This document shows positions 1 to 9,016 of a DNA stretch of 64,000 bases, piece after piece. The notes below the pieces were generated by a model, which saw only the letters and a program-made list of their open reading frames with translations, was not told where the DNA came from and did not search any database. Positions within the stretch are counted from its first letter, which is position 1. Each line of letters opens with the position of its first letter. Origin of the DNA: Proteiniphilum sp. UBA1403 (GTDB lineage Bacteria > Bacteroidota > Bacteroidia > Bacteroidales > Dysgonomonadaceae); contig DBQD01000042.1 in assembly GCA_002305715.1 (NCBI GenBank), forward strand, positions 1 through 64,000, read 5' to 3'. Position numbers and translations under genes: made by a program.

Positions 1-623
1 GTGTAGTTCTTGTTGAGAAAATCGGTCAGTACGGCTTCATTTCGCTTGCCCGCTTCTCGAAGCATCCAACCACAGGCCTTGTGCATGAGGTCGTGCTTGT
101 GTGTAAGAAAGAAATGGGAGAGTTTTAACGTATCGGCAAAATCGCTGTTCCGGATGAATGCCATGGTCGATACGATGGCGATGCGTTGCTCCCACAACAA
201 GTCGCTCTTCGCCAGACTGTAGAGTAACGAACGATCTTGTTTCTCTTTCAGCCATTCCCCCAGGATATGATAACAGGAGAGATCGACCAGATCCCAGTTG
301 TTGATTCGATGGGTGTGGACAAGATAGAAATCGACAAGCTCACGTTGCTTTGCCTCATCGGCTTTCTGAAATTGAGCAACCAGGATGATGAGCGCACAGA
401 GTCGGCACTCATGTGTTTCATCGTCCAGCAACTTCTTCAGTTCCGACAACGGTGTGTGATTGAATATTTTAGCAACTCCTCTGGTTTCTGGGACGGTACA
501 TCCGATAAAACGGTCACCTTCGCCATATTGGCCTTTTCCTGTTTTAAAGAAATAGGATGCATGTTCAGCCTTGGATGGACTACCCAATGCAAGAAGTTGT
601 TGTTTGATGTTCGCTGCAGTCAT
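1..623 (-). CDS. DNA alkylation repair protein, AlkD-like (partial, runs off window start)
   Basis: The reverse strand reads openly from an ATG at 623 to the window edge with no stop, about 207 codons, so the C-terminus is missing. The translation begins MTAANIKQQLLALGSPSKAE and contains INNWDLVDLS at about residues 108-117. This matches the W-D-x-V-D signature of the AlkD family of HEAT-like-repeat glycosylases, which excise N3- and N7-alkylated purines. The family is usually 210-240 residues, so only a short tail should be missing. It is a single cytoplasmic domain without signal peptide. The next gene (656-1612) is on the same strand and ends 32 bp upstream. Family assignment is confident; exact substrate is inferred. 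Confidence 0.82.
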   Translation of the reverse strand, partial: MTAANIKQQLLALGSPSKAEHASYFFKTGKGQYGEGDRFIGCTVPETRGVAKIFNHTPLSELKKLLDDETHECRLCALIILVAQFQKADEAKQRELVDFYLVHTHRINNWDLVDLSCYHILGEWLKEKQDRSLLYSLAKSDLLWEQRIAIVSTMAFIRNSDFADTLKLSHFFLTHKHDLMHKACGWMLREAGKRNEAVLTDFLNKNY

Positions 624-655
624 GTGAAACCTAGTTTATAGTGTACTGGGATTGT

Positions 656-1612
656 TTAATTAACACGCGATATGGGGAAGGTACCCTCGTAGAAACCGAC
701 AATGTTACGCGCCATCTCAAGGGTCATGTTGAGTCGGTCTTCCACAGTCTTCGTTCCAGCATGGGGCGCCAAGACCACATTGTCGAGCGTGAGGAGTGCT
801 GGTAAAATATGGGGCTCGTTTTCGAATACATCGAGTGCAGCTGCCCATATTTTCTTCTCCCTCAATGCTTCAGCCAATGCGTGCTCATCGACCATATCGC
901 CTCGTGCTGTATTGATAAATATTGCCGTGGGCTTCATCATGGCCAACTCCTTTTCTCCAATCAGTCGACGGGTCTCGGGAGTGGAGGGTGCATTCAGCGA
1001 AATGTAATCGGCAGTGCACAACAAAGTCTCTAACGACACGTATGTGGCATTGTACTGAATCTCAATCTCTTTGCTTAATCGGTTTCTATTGTGATAGATG
1101 ATCTCCATGCCGGAGGCTACAGCACGACGAGCGAGGGACTGCCCAATGCGTCCCATTCCAATAATACCCAACGTCTTACCATAAATGGAGAGGCCACTCT
1201 CGGCATAGATACCCCAGCTCACTCCTTCGGGTGTACGTAGCTTGCGGTCGTAATAGCTGATACGCCGACCTGCAGCCAGGAGTAGGGCGAAAGCAAATTC
1301 GGCGGTCGGCTCCCGGGTTGAATCGGGTATGTTGGTCACTACAATACCTTTCTGGGTGGCATACTCCACATCGATATTGTTGAAGCCTACACCCCAGTTA
1401 GAAATCAGCTCCAGTTTTGTACCTCGATCCATGATCTCTTTGTTGGTGTAAAAACTGAAATTGGGAACCAACACCTCATAATCGGATATCATTGAGAGAA
1501 CTTCCTCTCGTGAGAAATAGGACTTTTCAATGGGGTGGGTTATTTCGTACTTCCCTTCAAGTGCGCGCAAGCCTTCCGATTTAAGTCGATAGGCTATCAA
1601 TACCTTTTTCAT
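656..1612 (-). CDS. D-isomer-specific 2-hydroxyacid dehydrogenase family protein
   Basis: 318 residues, the full length for NAD(P)-dependent D-2-hydroxyacid dehydrogenases, which interconvert 2-keto acids and D-2-hydroxy acids in the cytoplasm. The Rossmann signature GMGRIG lies at residues 152-157. The catalytic triad of the family is visible: Arg237 (NTARGD), Glu266 (ENEP) and His284 (APHAG). The substrate-binding motif SNWGVGFNNID is at 71-81. Substrate cannot be read from sequence; glyoxylate/hydroxypyruvate, phosphoglycerate-like or lactate-type activities are all possible. It is probably not the SerA of serine synthesis, because there is no ACT domain. It lies just upstream of the AlkD-like gene on the same strand. 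Confidence 0.88.
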   Translation of the reverse strand: MKKVLIAYRLKSEGLRALEGKYEITHPIEKSYFSREEVLSMISDYEVLVPNFSFYTNKEIMDRGTKLELISNWGVGFNNIDVEYATQKGIVVTNIPDSTREPTAEFAFALLLAAGRRISYYDRKLRTPEGVSWGIYAESGLSIYGKTLGIIGMGRIGQSLARRAVASGMEIIYHNRNRLSKEIEIQYNATYVSLETLLCTADYISLNAPSTPETRRLIGEKELAMMKPTAIFINTARGDMVDEHALAEALREKKIWAAALDVFENEPHILPALLTLDNVVLAPHAGTKTVEDRLNMTLEMARNIVGFYEGTFPISRVN

Positions 1613-1741
1613 TTGATAAAAGCTTTACGTATTCTATTGATAATATGGTAGGCATGATCAAAGTAATTGTTTAACGAGTATATAGCCCTATTTGTTTGAT
1701 AAAACAAGTTGTACGGAGAAATTTACAGCGACTGTATAAAC

Positions 1742-1768
1742 AAAAAAACGAGCCTCTCAGCTCGTTTT
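1742..1768 (-). terminator. Rho-independent terminator after the tRNA-Asn pair
   Basis: Read on the minus strand, a 9-bp stem (AAAACGAGC/GCTCGTTTT, loop of 6) ends in a run of Ts. It begins only a few bases after the 3' end of the downstream tRNA. A classic intrinsic terminator for the tRNA transcript. Confidence 0.85.
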
Positions 1769-1771
1769 CTG

Positions 1772-1845
1772 CTCTTCCTCTTGGACTTGAACCAAGGACC
1801 CTCTGATTAACAGTCAGATGCTCTAACCGACTGAGCTAAGGAAGA
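1772..1845 (-). tRNA. tRNA-Asn (GTT)
   Basis: 74 nt on the minus strand. Acceptor stem TCTTCCT/AGGAAGA, D-arm AGCTCAGTCGGTTAGAGC, anticodon loop CTGTTAA with anticodon GTT, and T-loop GGTTCAAGTCC. The discriminator base is G and CCA is not encoded. Its sequence is identical to the tRNA at 1872-1945. Confidence 0.95.
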
Positions 1846-1871
1846 ATAATATTTTTTTCACTGCTTGTTAG

Positions 1872-1945
1872 CTCTTCCTCTTGGACTTGAACCAAGGACC
1901 CTCTGATTAACAGTCAGATGCTCTAACCGACTGAGCTAAGGAAGA
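1872..1945 (-). tRNA. tRNA-Asn (GTT), second identical copy
   Basis: Same 74-nt sequence, anticodon GTT and cloverleaf as the neighbour copy, separated from it by 26 nt. This copy is the promoter-proximal one on the minus strand. The two are probably cotranscribed and processed apart. Confidence 0.95.
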
Positions 1946-1968
1946 GTGTTCATTGCTTAAAAGCGATG

Positions 1969-1976
1969 CAAAAGTA
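1969..1976 (-). promoter_or_regulatory. Bacteroidetes -7 box for the tRNA-Asn transcript
   Basis: Minus-strand TACTTTTG matches the TAnnTTTG -7 consensus and lies about 24 nt upstream of the first tRNA. A weak ATTG sits about 21 nt further upstream in place of the TTTG -33 box. Confidence 0.5.
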
Positions 1977-2035
1977 GTATATTTTTTTGAAAAAAACCAA
2001 TAACAGACAAAAAAAGTTTGCTGTGGACGTTGATT

Positions 2036-2947
2036 TCACAAGAGATTACAGATCTCTTGCACTACATCCCCATCATTTTCAGAGAGATTGACCCAGTGGA
2101 TCTCCTTGTCTTTTTTAAACCAAGTGAGCTGCTTGCGGGCATAGTTGCGTGAATGTTGCTTTATTTTATCCACGGCAAACTCGAGCGTGCATACTCCATC
2201 GAAGTATTCGAACAGCTCCTTGTAACCCACTGTATTCAACGAATTGAGATGACGCTTCGGATAGAAACTCTCCGCTTCATGCAGTAATCCCTCCTCCATC
2301 ATTAAATCGACGCGGCGGTTGATGCGACTGTACAGCTCTTCACGTTCACGGTTGAAGCCCACCTTAACAATTCGGAAGGGGCGCTCTTTTTGGGGATTAG
2401 TACGCAACATTGAGTAGGGCTTCCCCGCCATCAGACATACCTCCAGTGCATGAATCACCCGCTTGGGGTTCTTCAGATCTACCATATCATAAAAAACAGG
2501 ATCGAGAATCTTAAGTTGCTGCCGAATTGGATCGAGACCCTCCTTTTGATATAGGTCCTGCAACTCCATGCGTAGGCCTTCATCGATAGTGGGAATATCA
2601 TCGATACCTTTACAGACTGCATCGATATACATCATGGAGCCTCCGGTAAGTATGACAACCGGATATTGCTTGAACAGGGAGTCGAGCAACGTGAGCACAT
2701 GCTGCTCGTATTCGCTGGCGCTGTAATAATCTTCGGGGGAGAGTGTTCCGACAAAGTAATGATCCACTCTTTGCAACTGCTCGGGGGTGGGTGCTGCCGT
2801 GCCAATGGTCATGCCCTTGTAGATCTGTCGGGAGTCGGCCGAAAGAATTGGACAACAAAGCCTCTCAGCAAGCTGCAGACTCCACTCTGTTTTCCCTACA
2901 CCGGTAGGGCCAACCAGAACAAGCAACGTGGGTTGTGAGGAAAACAC
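2036..2947 (-). CDS. miaA: tRNA dimethylallyltransferase MiaA
   Basis: 303 residues, the normal length for MiaA, which transfers a dimethylallyl group to N6 of A37 in tRNAs reading UNN codons. The P-loop GPTGVGKT is at residues 13-20, followed by the DSRQIYKGM substrate motif and the LTGGSMMYIDAV region. The C-terminal part has the ARKQLTWFKK motif typical of the family. It starts 4 bp after the stop of the upstream ORF (2952-3530), so the two are probably cotranscribed and translationally close. Identification is secure. Confidence 0.96.
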   Translation of the reverse strand: MFSSQPTLLVLVGPTGVGKTEWSLQLAERLCCPILSADSRQIYKGMTIGTAAPTPEQLQRVDHYFVGTLSPEDYYSASEYEQHVLTLLDSLFKQYPVVILTGGSMMYIDAVCKGIDDIPTIDEGLRMELQDLYQKEGLDPIRQQLKILDPVFYDMVDLKNPKRVIHALEVCLMAGKPYSMLRTNPQKERPFRIVKVGFNREREELYSRINRRVDLMMEEGLLHEAESFYPKRHLNSLNTVGYKELFEYFDGVCTLEFAVDKIKQHSRNYARKQLTWFKKDKEIHWVNLSENDGDVVQEICNLL

Positions 2948-2951
2948 TGAA

Positions 2952-3530
2952 TCAATAAAGGTCGCTACTATCTAGTTCAGCGGGTGCATCATCGAGGCCA
3001 TCGAAACCCTCCTTATCGAGTTCATCCATCTCAAAGCTTTCATCCCCGTAGAACGTCTCACCGGTATCGAGGGTTGATGTCACGGCGTTGAACTCTTCAA
3101 TTTGGAGTATCTGCTTGGGGGCTTCTCCCTCGGTGAGAGTGCAGGTGGCTTTCTTCAGATTCTTACCGGGTATGATTTCCGATAACTCAATAAACAATGC
3201 CCTTTCTGTGAGATAATCGAACACAAACATCAACTTCTGTTTCTCATCCTCCAGATAATCGCTCAGGACACAGCTATCCATGGTTAAGGAGTCTTCATCG
3301 GAATAGGTATCCATCTCTACCAATGTAATTTCCTCCTTCTTTCTCCATTTGTCGTCGCAAAGAAAAAAAGAAGCCATCTCCTTTTCACTGAATCCAGTAC
3401 ATTCAATAATTGCGTGATAGAAATCCAAGAAAGTTTGATCGGCGTCAATTTTTATTTCTCTTTTGAACCTTTCGACCTCATCCGATAGAATTAAAAATTT
3501 GAATATCATTGTATCCTCCGTTTTATGCAT
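2952..3530 (-). CDS. IS1096 passenger / pRiA4b ORF-3-like protein
   Basis: 192 residues. The N-terminal 110 or so residues (MIFKFLILSDEVERFKREI, a TFLDFYHAI segment, and FVFDYLTERALFIELSEI) look like the pRiA4b ORF-3 fold often labelled 'IS1096 element passenger TnpR family'. The last 50 residues are very acidic (EMDELDKEGFDGLDDAPAEL). No transposase or inverted repeats surround it, so it is a chromosomal gene rather than part of an IS. The start could be the ATG eight codons downstream (MIFKF). It immediately precedes miaA on the same strand. Molecular function is unknown. Confidence 0.75.
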   Translation of the reverse strand: MHKTEDTMIFKFLILSDEVERFKREIKIDADQTFLDFYHAIIECTGFSEKEMASFFLCDDKWRKKEEITLVEMDTYSDEDSLTMDSCVLSDYLEDEKQKLMFVFDYLTERALFIELSEIIPGKNLKKATCTLTEGEAPKQILQIEEFNAVTSTLDTGETFYGDESFEMDELDKEGFDGLDDAPAELDSSDLY

Positions 3531-3541
3531 TGTTGACGTTT

Positions 3542-3549
3542 CAAAGGTA
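3542..3549 (-). promoter_or_regulatory. -7 box upstream of the ORF3-like/miaA operon
   Basis: Minus-strand TACCTTTG fits TAnnTTTG and lies just upstream of the start at 3530. If it is used, the leader is very short and the internal start MIFKF becomes more likely. No clear -33 box was seen. Confidence 0.35.
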
Positions 3550-3717
3550 ATAAAAAGTTTGAAAAAGTTGTACGAAAATTAACCTGAACCTATTTCAGGC
3601 TGATTTGTTCTAAGGAAAATCACCCAATCTTGCCAATCAGGAGAATCTCTTTATCGTCATGCGACCCTCTCCTCGAAGGTGGATTTCGGAATCTGTACTT
3701 TTAAAAAGAGAATTTCG

Positions 3718-3725
3718 TATCTTTG
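3718..3725 (+). promoter_or_regulatory. -7 box for rpoN
   Basis: TATCTTTG matches the Bacteroidetes -7 consensus, 30 bp upstream of the rpoN ATG. No good TTTG was found at the expected -33 distance. Confidence 0.5.
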
Positions 3726-3755
3726 TGTATCTAACCAGTATTCTATAGTACTTCT

Positions 3756-5210
3756 ATGGCGCTAAGGCAGCAACAGACAATGAAACAAACACAACGGCTT
3801 TCTCCCCTGCAGATGCAGGTGATTAAGCTGGTGGAGTTGAACACGGTGGAGGTGGAAGACCGTATTAAACAAGAGGTGGAGGAAAATCCGGCGTTGGAAA
3901 CTGGAAACAATGAACTGACTGGTGATCAAGAGAATGACACGATAGATACAAACGAAAACGATCTCACGCAAGAGGATATTATCTTGGGCGACTATTTTTC
4001 TGAAGATGATATACCCGATTATCGCCTCAACGGATCGAATCAAAAAAGTGAACAAAACTTTATTGAGATTAATTATTACGATGATAAATCGTTGAACGAT
4101 TACCTGCGGGAGCAGATAGGACTGTTGAACTTGGATGAGAGAAAACAGATGATTGCGGAATATATCATAGGTAATCTCGATGAAAATGGTTATCTGCAAC
4201 GCGATCTGCAATCGATATCCGATGACTTGCTTTTTCAACAGCATATTGAAGCCACACCTCTTCAACTGGAAGATGTATTGTACGAACTGCAAGACCTGGA
4301 TCCTCCGGGTATCTGTGCAAGAGACCTGCAGGAATGCCTACTGCTGCAGCTCGATCGGTATGAATCCACAAAGGCTGTGCAACATGCGAAAACAATTTTG
4401 AGGGATTATTTTGAGGAGTTTTCGAGAAAGCACTACGATAAAATCATGCGGCAGACAGGTATCTCGGAGGAGAATCTACGCGATGCCATCCATGAGATAA
4501 TCTCACTTAACCCTAAGCCGGGGAATAGCCTAGGGGGAACCCTACAAACAGCAATGAACAATATCACACCCGATTTCATTGTGGAGTCGGAGAATGGCAT
4601 TGTCTCATTTCACCTGAACAACAGCAATATTCCCAGCCTAAAGGTGAATCCCAACTTTTCGGAGATGCTTAAGGGGTATGTCGACAACAAATCGAGCATG
4701 TCGGCCGATGACAAACAAGCCATGCTTTTTATGAAGCAGAAGGTGGATGCGGCCAAGTGGTTCATTGATGCGGTAAAACAGCGTCAATATACACTTCAGC
4801 GAACCATGGAAGCCATTGTGGCACTGCAATATGATTTCTTCCTCACAGAGGATGAGACCCAGCTTAAGCCGATGATCCTAAAAGATGTGGCTGAGAGAAC
4901 CGGGTTCGACATATCCACCATCTCACGGGTTAGCAACAGCAAGTATGTGCAGACAAACACAGCGATTTATCCACTTAAGTATTTCTTCTCGGAAGCAATG
5001 CAGACCCACGAAGGGGAGGATATTTCTTCACGAGAGGTAAAGAAAATACTCAAAGAGAGCATCGACAACGAAGATCCGTCGAAGCCCTTGACAGACGATC
5101 ACCTCACGAAAATACTCAACGAAAAGGGGTATGTGATTGCACGTCGCACCGTAGCGAAATATAGGGAGCAATTGAACATTCCTATATCTCGTTTGAGAAA
5201 AAAACTATAA
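3756..5210 (+). CDS. rpoN: RNA polymerase sigma-54 factor RpoN
   Basis: 484 residues. Region I is the glutamine-rich N-terminus (residues 1-50, ending in EEVEENPALE) that contacts enhancer-binding ATPases. An acidic region II follows (about 55-95), then the core-binding domain (about 115-310) and the DNA-binding domain. The diagnostic RpoN box ARRTVAKYRE is at residues 462-471, and an HTH lies near DISTISRVSNSKYVQ. Sigma-54 directs transcription from -24/-12 promoters with an AAA+ activator; no such activator is encoded in this window. The PAP2-like gene begins 32 bp downstream and may be cotranscribed. Confidence 0.97.
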   Translation: MALRQQQTMKQTQRLSPLQMQVIKLVELNTVEVEDRIKQEVEENPALETGNNELTGDQENDTIDTNENDLTQEDIILGDYFSEDDIPDYRLNGSNQKSEQNFIEINYYDDKSLNDYLREQIGLLNLDERKQMIAEYIIGNLDENGYLQRDLQSISDDLLFQQHIEATPLQLEDVLYELQDLDPPGICARDLQECLLLQLDRYESTKAVQHAKTILRDYFEEFSRKHYDKIMRQTGISEENLRDAIHEIISLNPKPGNSLGGTLQTAMNNITPDFIVESENGIVSFHLNNSNIPSLKVNPNFSEMLKGYVDNKSSMSADDKQAMLFMKQKVDAAKWFIDAVKQRQYTLQRTMEAIVALQYDFFLTEDETQLKPMILKDVAERTGFDISTISRVSNSKYVQTNTAIYPLKYFFSEAMQTHEGEDISSREVKKILKESIDNEDPSKPLTDDHLTKILNEKGYVIARRTVAKYREQLNIPISRLRKKL

Positions 5211-5242
5211 CTTTGTTATTTCATTGAAAGTAAACCATCAGG

Positions 5243-5857
5243 ATGAAGTCGATCTCACATGTAATATCTACCGTCTTCCAGCCCTTGTTGATGCCTACCT
5301 ACGGGATAATGCTCCTGTTTGTCTACACCTATTTTGGTGTGATTTACAGGCATCAGTTCTGGCAAATTGTTTCACCGGTAATTCTATTTTCATTTGCTAT
5401 TCCCGCAATACTCATTTACATACTCTTTCGTATAGGAATTGTGTCTGATTTGTCATTAAAAATTCGCCGTCAGCGTATCTACCCCTATTTAATTACATTC
5501 CTCTCTTATACGGTCATGATCATTTTCTATCATAGAATGTACATGCCTCGCTGGTTCATGATGATCATGGTTGCTTCTGTGGTTATCATGGTGATTGCTA
5601 TTTTAATCACCCTCTTGTGGAAGATAAGTGCACATATGTTTGGCATTGGAGGCCTTATTGGGGGGGCAATGGCTGTGAGTTATTTTGTGGAACGATCGAA
5701 CCCCTATTACATGTTCATGGGGCTGTTCATCATTGCCGGATTGGTTGGTACGTCGCGACTGATACTTAAACGGCACACACTACCACAGGTTATAGCCGGT
5801 TTTATGCTTGGATTTCTGGTATCATTTGTGTTTGTGTGGCTTGGCACACAATCGTAA
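5243..5857 (+). CDS. PAP2-like integral membrane protein
   Basis: 204 residues with about six hydrophobic segments and no signal peptide. It retains a PAP2-like C-terminus: KISAHMFGIGG aligns with the SGH motif and SRLILKRHTLPQVIAG with the SRxxxxxHxxxDxxxG motif, although Asp is replaced. The first PAP2 motif (KxxxxxxRP) is only loosely present as KIRRQRIYP. It could be a lipid or polyprenyl pyrophosphate phosphatase, or a degenerate member. It lies 32 bp after rpoN on the same strand. Confidence 0.65.
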   Translation: MKSISHVISTVFQPLLMPTYGIMLLFVYTYFGVIYRHQFWQIVSPVILFSFAIPAILIYILFRIGIVSDLSLKIRRQRIYPYLITFLSYTVMIIFYHRMYMPRWFMMIMVASVVIMVIAILITLLWKISAHMFGIGGLIGGAMAVSYFVERSNPYYMFMGLFIIAGLVGTSRLILKRHTLPQVIAGFMLGFLVSFVFVWLGTQS

Positions 5858-5899
5858 AACTGCTCCCTTATCCACATCGTAAAACAAGCCCTTTTCCGC

Positions 5900-5930
5900 T
5901 TTGAAATTAGAGAAATTATTTGTATATTTA
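5900..5930 (+). promoter_or_regulatory. Promoter for gcvH-purE
   Basis: TTTG at 5900-5903, 19-nt spacer, TATATTTA at 5923-5930. This is a one-mismatch Bacteroidetes promoter about 35 bp upstream of the gcvH start at 5965. It argues against translation from the longer in-frame ORF beginning at 5920. Confidence 0.6.
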
Positions 5931-5964
5931 CACAACTTATATAAACGATAAAAAGAATAATAAG

Positions 5965-6345
5965 ATGAATTTTCCAGAAAATGTAAAATACTCTACCGAT
6001 CATGAATGGGTGAGAGTGGATGGCAACGAAGCGTATGTGGGCATTACCGATTTTGCACAGGATGAACTGGGTGAAATTGTTTTTGTGGATGTAACCACAC
6101 AGGGTGAGACTCTTGAACAGGGCGAGGTTTTCGGTAGCATTGAAGCTGTAAAGACTGTATCAGACCTGTTGATGCCGATTGGTGGCGAAGTGCTGGAAAT
6201 AAATCCAAAACTCGACGATGCTCCTGAACTGGTAAACAAAGACCCATTTGGTGATGGTTGGATCATTAAGGTTACTGTGAATGATGCAGAGGAACTGTCT
6301 GGATTGATGTCGGCAGAAGAATACAAAGCATTTGTTGGTAAGTAA
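5965..6345 (+). CDS. gcvH: Glycine cleavage system H protein
   Basis: 126 residues from the ATG at 5965. A longer in-frame ORF from 5920 adds a non-conserved leader and begins inside the promoter. GcvH carries the lipoyl arm that shuttles the aminomethyl group between the P, T and L proteins. The lipoylation site is Lys63 in SIEAVKTVSD, and the family start (YSTDHEWVRV) is intact. None of the other glycine cleavage genes is in the window. purE follows after 2 bp, so the two are almost certainly cotranscribed. Confidence 0.95.
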   Translation: MNFPENVKYSTDHEWVRVDGNEAYVGITDFAQDELGEIVFVDVTTQGETLEQGEVFGSIEAVKTVSDLLMPIGGEVLEINPKLDDAPELVNKDPFGDGWIIKVTVNDAEELSGLMSAEEYKAFVGK

Positions 6346-6347
6346 AG

Positions 6348-6854
6348 ATGACCCCACTCGTTAGTATTATCATGGGCAGCACATCCGACCTGCCCGTAAT
6401 GGAAAAGGCTGCTGAATTTCTTAATGAGATGGAGGTACCCTTTGAGATGAATGCCCTCTCGGCTCACCGCACACCTGAAGAGGTGGAGAGGTTTGCTAAA
6501 GGTGCTGCTGACAAGGGTATAAAAGTTATCATTGCTGCAGCCGGAATGGCAGCACACCTGCCCGGTGTGATTGCTTCCATGACCACACTCCCTGTCATTG
6601 GGGTGCCTATTAAGGCATCACTCGATGGGATGGATGCGCTATTAGCCATAGTGCAAATGCCTCCGGGTATACCGGTAGCCACAGTGGGAATAAATGGTGC
6701 ATTGAATGCGGCCATTCTTGCCCTGCAGATGATTGCTACCGGCGATGAGACGGCACAGCAAAAACTTGCTTCGTATAAGGAGAGTTTAAAAAAGAAAATC
6801 ACCAAGGCTAATGAAGAACTGGCAACCATAAAATATGCCTACAAAACAAATTGA
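6348..6854 (+). CDS. purE: N5-carboxyaminoimidazole ribonucleotide mutase PurE
   Basis: 168 residues, the usual class I PurE length. It rearranges N5-CAIR to CAIR in purine synthesis. Motifs visible are GSTSDLPVM near the N-terminus, the catalytic NALSAHRTPEE loop, and the AAAGMAAHLPGV and TTLPVIGVP segments. It starts 2 bp after gcvH. Glycine cleavage supplies one-carbon units to purine synthesis, which makes the pairing metabolically sensible. Confidence 0.96.
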   Translation: MTPLVSIIMGSTSDLPVMEKAAEFLNEMEVPFEMNALSAHRTPEEVERFAKGAADKGIKVIIAAAGMAAHLPGVIASMTTLPVIGVPIKASLDGMDALLAIVQMPPGIPVATVGINGALNAAILALQMIATGDETAQQKLASYKESLKKKITKANEELATIKYAYKTN

Positions 6855-6929
6855 ACAAACTGAATCTTTCATTAATTGTGTGGAGATTTCAGTGGATCGT
6901 TGTGTGATTGATATTAAAAGAAAAAAGAA

Positions 6930-8993
6930 ATGAAACGAACACTATTTATGCTCACAACCCTCTTTCTGCTGGCTGCCTGCAACAATGGCAAGAAGGCAGA
7001 TACTCCGTCTCCCGTGGAGGACGGTATAGATTCTACTTTTGAATATAAGGTAGACCGCTTTGCTGATATTGAAATTCTGCGTTATCCGGTGCCCGGATTC
7101 AACAGCTTATCGCTTCAACAAAAAGAACTGATTTATTATCTGTCGCAGGCTGCACTTGAAGGACGCGACATTCTCTGGGATCAGAACAACCGATATAATC
7201 TCACCATCCGTCGTGTGTGTGAGGGTGTGTATGAGAATTACATGGGTGACAAATCGTCGCAGGACTGGAAGAACTTCGAAACCTACCTGAAGCAGATCTG
7301 GATGGCGAACGGTATCCATCATCACTATTCAGAGGACAAGATTATTCCTCAATTCCCACAAGACTGGTTTGTGAAGATTGTGAAAAGTGTGGATCCGGGT
7401 AGAATGCCCTTCCGCGATGGTATGGCTGCAGATGAAACATTGAAGGAAATTGTTCCGGTGATGTTCGATCCGAAGGTAATGCCCAAACGTATGGACCAAA
7501 CTCCTGGTATAGATATCGTGGCCGCTTCGGCGGTGAACTTCTACGAAGGGGTAACCCAAAAAGAGGTAGAAGAGTTTTACAATGCAATGAAAGTTCCCAA
7601 CGATAACACCCCTATATCATACGGCCTGAACAGCAAGGTGATAAAAGAGAATGGTGTGGTAACCGAAAAGGTATGGAAACTGGACGGCATGTATGGTAAA
7701 GCCATTGAACGTATTATTGGGTGGTTGGAGAAAGCTGCTAATGTGGCTGAAAACGATCAACAGAAACAGACTATTCAGAGCCTTATCTCTTTCTATAAGA
7801 CCGGTGATTTGAAGACTTTCGACGAGTATTCGGTGTTGTGGGTGAACGATACCGTGTCGCATGTGGACTTCATAAATGGGTTTATTGAGAACTATTCCGA
7901 TCCACTGGGATTGAAGGCGACATGGGAGTCGATGGTCAACTTTAAAAGCATTGAGGCTTCTGAACGTACACGCATTATAAGTGAAAATGCGCAATGGTTT
8001 GAAGATAACTCGCCCATCGACAGTCGCTTCAAGAAGGAAGTGGTGAAAGGGGTATCGGCTAAGGTTATCACAACTGCCATGTTGGGCGGAGACACTTATC
8101 CGTCTACACCTATTGGTATAAACTTGCCGAATGCTGACTGGATTCGCCGTGATCATGGCTCCAAATCGGTTACTATCGACAATATTACATATGCATACGC
8201 CAAAGCTGCTGAAGGCAATGGTTTCAAGGAAGAGTTTATGTTAAGCGATGTAGAAAGAGAGCTGTCCGCAAAATATGGAACTCTTACTGACAACCTGCAT
8301 ACCGACTTGCATGAATGTCTGGGACATGGATCGGGTAAATTACTCCCCGGTGTAAGTACCGATGTTTTACAGGCCTATGGCTCTCCACTGGAGGAAACTC
8401 GTGCCGACCTGTTCGCTCTTTATTATTTGGCCGATCCGAAACTGGTGGAACTGGGACTTCTTCCGAATGAAGAGGCCTATAAAGCTGAGTACTATGAGTA
8501 CATTATGAATGGTGCCATGACACAGCTTACACGCATTCAACCGGGCAAACAAATTGAACAGGCCCACATGCGTAACCGGGCAACTATCTCGAACTGGGTA
8601 ATTGAACATGGTAAAGCCGACAATGTGGTATCTCTGGAAAAAAGAGACAACAAGACATATGTAGTCATCAACGACTATAACAAACTTCGTGATCTCTTTG
8701 GTCAGCTACTCGCAGAAGTACAACGTATTAAGTCGGAAGGTGATTTCGAAGCCGGTAAGAAGTTGATTGAAACCTACGGGGTAAAGGTTGATCCAGCGCT
8801 ACACGCAGAGGTACTTTCACGCTATGAAGCATTGAACATAGCACCTTATAAGGGTTTTGTAAATCCTGTTTATAAATTGGTGACTGATGCGAATGGTAAG
8901 GTTACAGACGTGACTATCTCATACGATGAGAATTATGTGGATCAACATCTGCGCTACTCCCGTCAATACTCTGTATTGCCGCTGAAGAACTGA
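6930..8993 (+). CDS. Dipeptidyl peptidase III (M49 family), lipoprotein
   Basis: 687 residues. The N-terminus is a lipoprotein signal with lipobox LLAAC (Cys17), so the enzyme is probably tethered to an envelope membrane. The M49 zinc motif HECLGH lies at residues 461-466, in the short Bacteroidetes five-spacing form (HExxGH), and the third ligand is in EETRAD at 488-493. DPP III removes dipeptides from the N-terminus of short peptides, which fits a proteolytic, peptide-fermenting lifestyle. It is a single gene, followed by a strong intergenic hairpin. Confidence 0.93.
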   Translation: MKRTLFMLTTLFLLAACNNGKKADTPSPVEDGIDSTFEYKVDRFADIEILRYPVPGFNSLSLQQKELIYYLSQAALEGRDILWDQNNRYNLTIRRVCEGVYENYMGDKSSQDWKNFETYLKQIWMANGIHHHYSEDKIIPQFPQDWFVKIVKSVDPGRMPFRDGMAADETLKEIVPVMFDPKVMPKRMDQTPGIDIVAASAVNFYEGVTQKEVEEFYNAMKVPNDNTPISYGLNSKVIKENGVVTEKVWKLDGMYGKAIERIIGWLEKAANVAENDQQKQTIQSLISFYKTGDLKTFDEYSVLWVNDTVSHVDFINGFIENYSDPLGLKATWESMVNFKSIEASERTRIISENAQWFEDNSPIDSRFKKEVVKGVSAKVITTAMLGGDTYPSTPIGINLPNADWIRRDHGSKSVTIDNITYAYAKAAEGNGFKEEFMLSDVERELSAKYGTLTDNLHTDLHECLGHGSGKLLPGVSTDVLQAYGSPLEETRADLFALYYLADPKLVELGLLPNEEAYKAEYYEYIMNGAMTQLTRIQPGKQIEQAHMRNRATISNWVIEHGKADNVVSLEKRDNKTYVVINDYNKLRDLFGQLLAEVQRIKSEGDFEAGKKLIETYGVKVDPALHAEVLSRYEALNIAPYKGFVNPVYKLVTDANGKVTDVTISYDENYVDQHLRYSRQYSVLPLKN

Positions 8994-9016
8994 TCTCACC
9001 TACAATAATGAGTAAA

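Noticed and set aside
237..641. 134-residue plus-strand ORF at the window start
   Set aside because: It is the shadow of the minus-strand AlkD-like gene, which gives a clear family match in the reverse frame.
2952..3530. Possible insertion element because of the IS1096 passenger-like product
   Set aside because: No transposase, terminal inverted repeats or target duplication was found; the gene sits in a normal operon with miaA.
3762..4292. 176-residue minus-strand ORF within rpoN
   Set aside because: It overlaps entirely with an unmistakable RpoN in the opposite strand and resembles no protein family.
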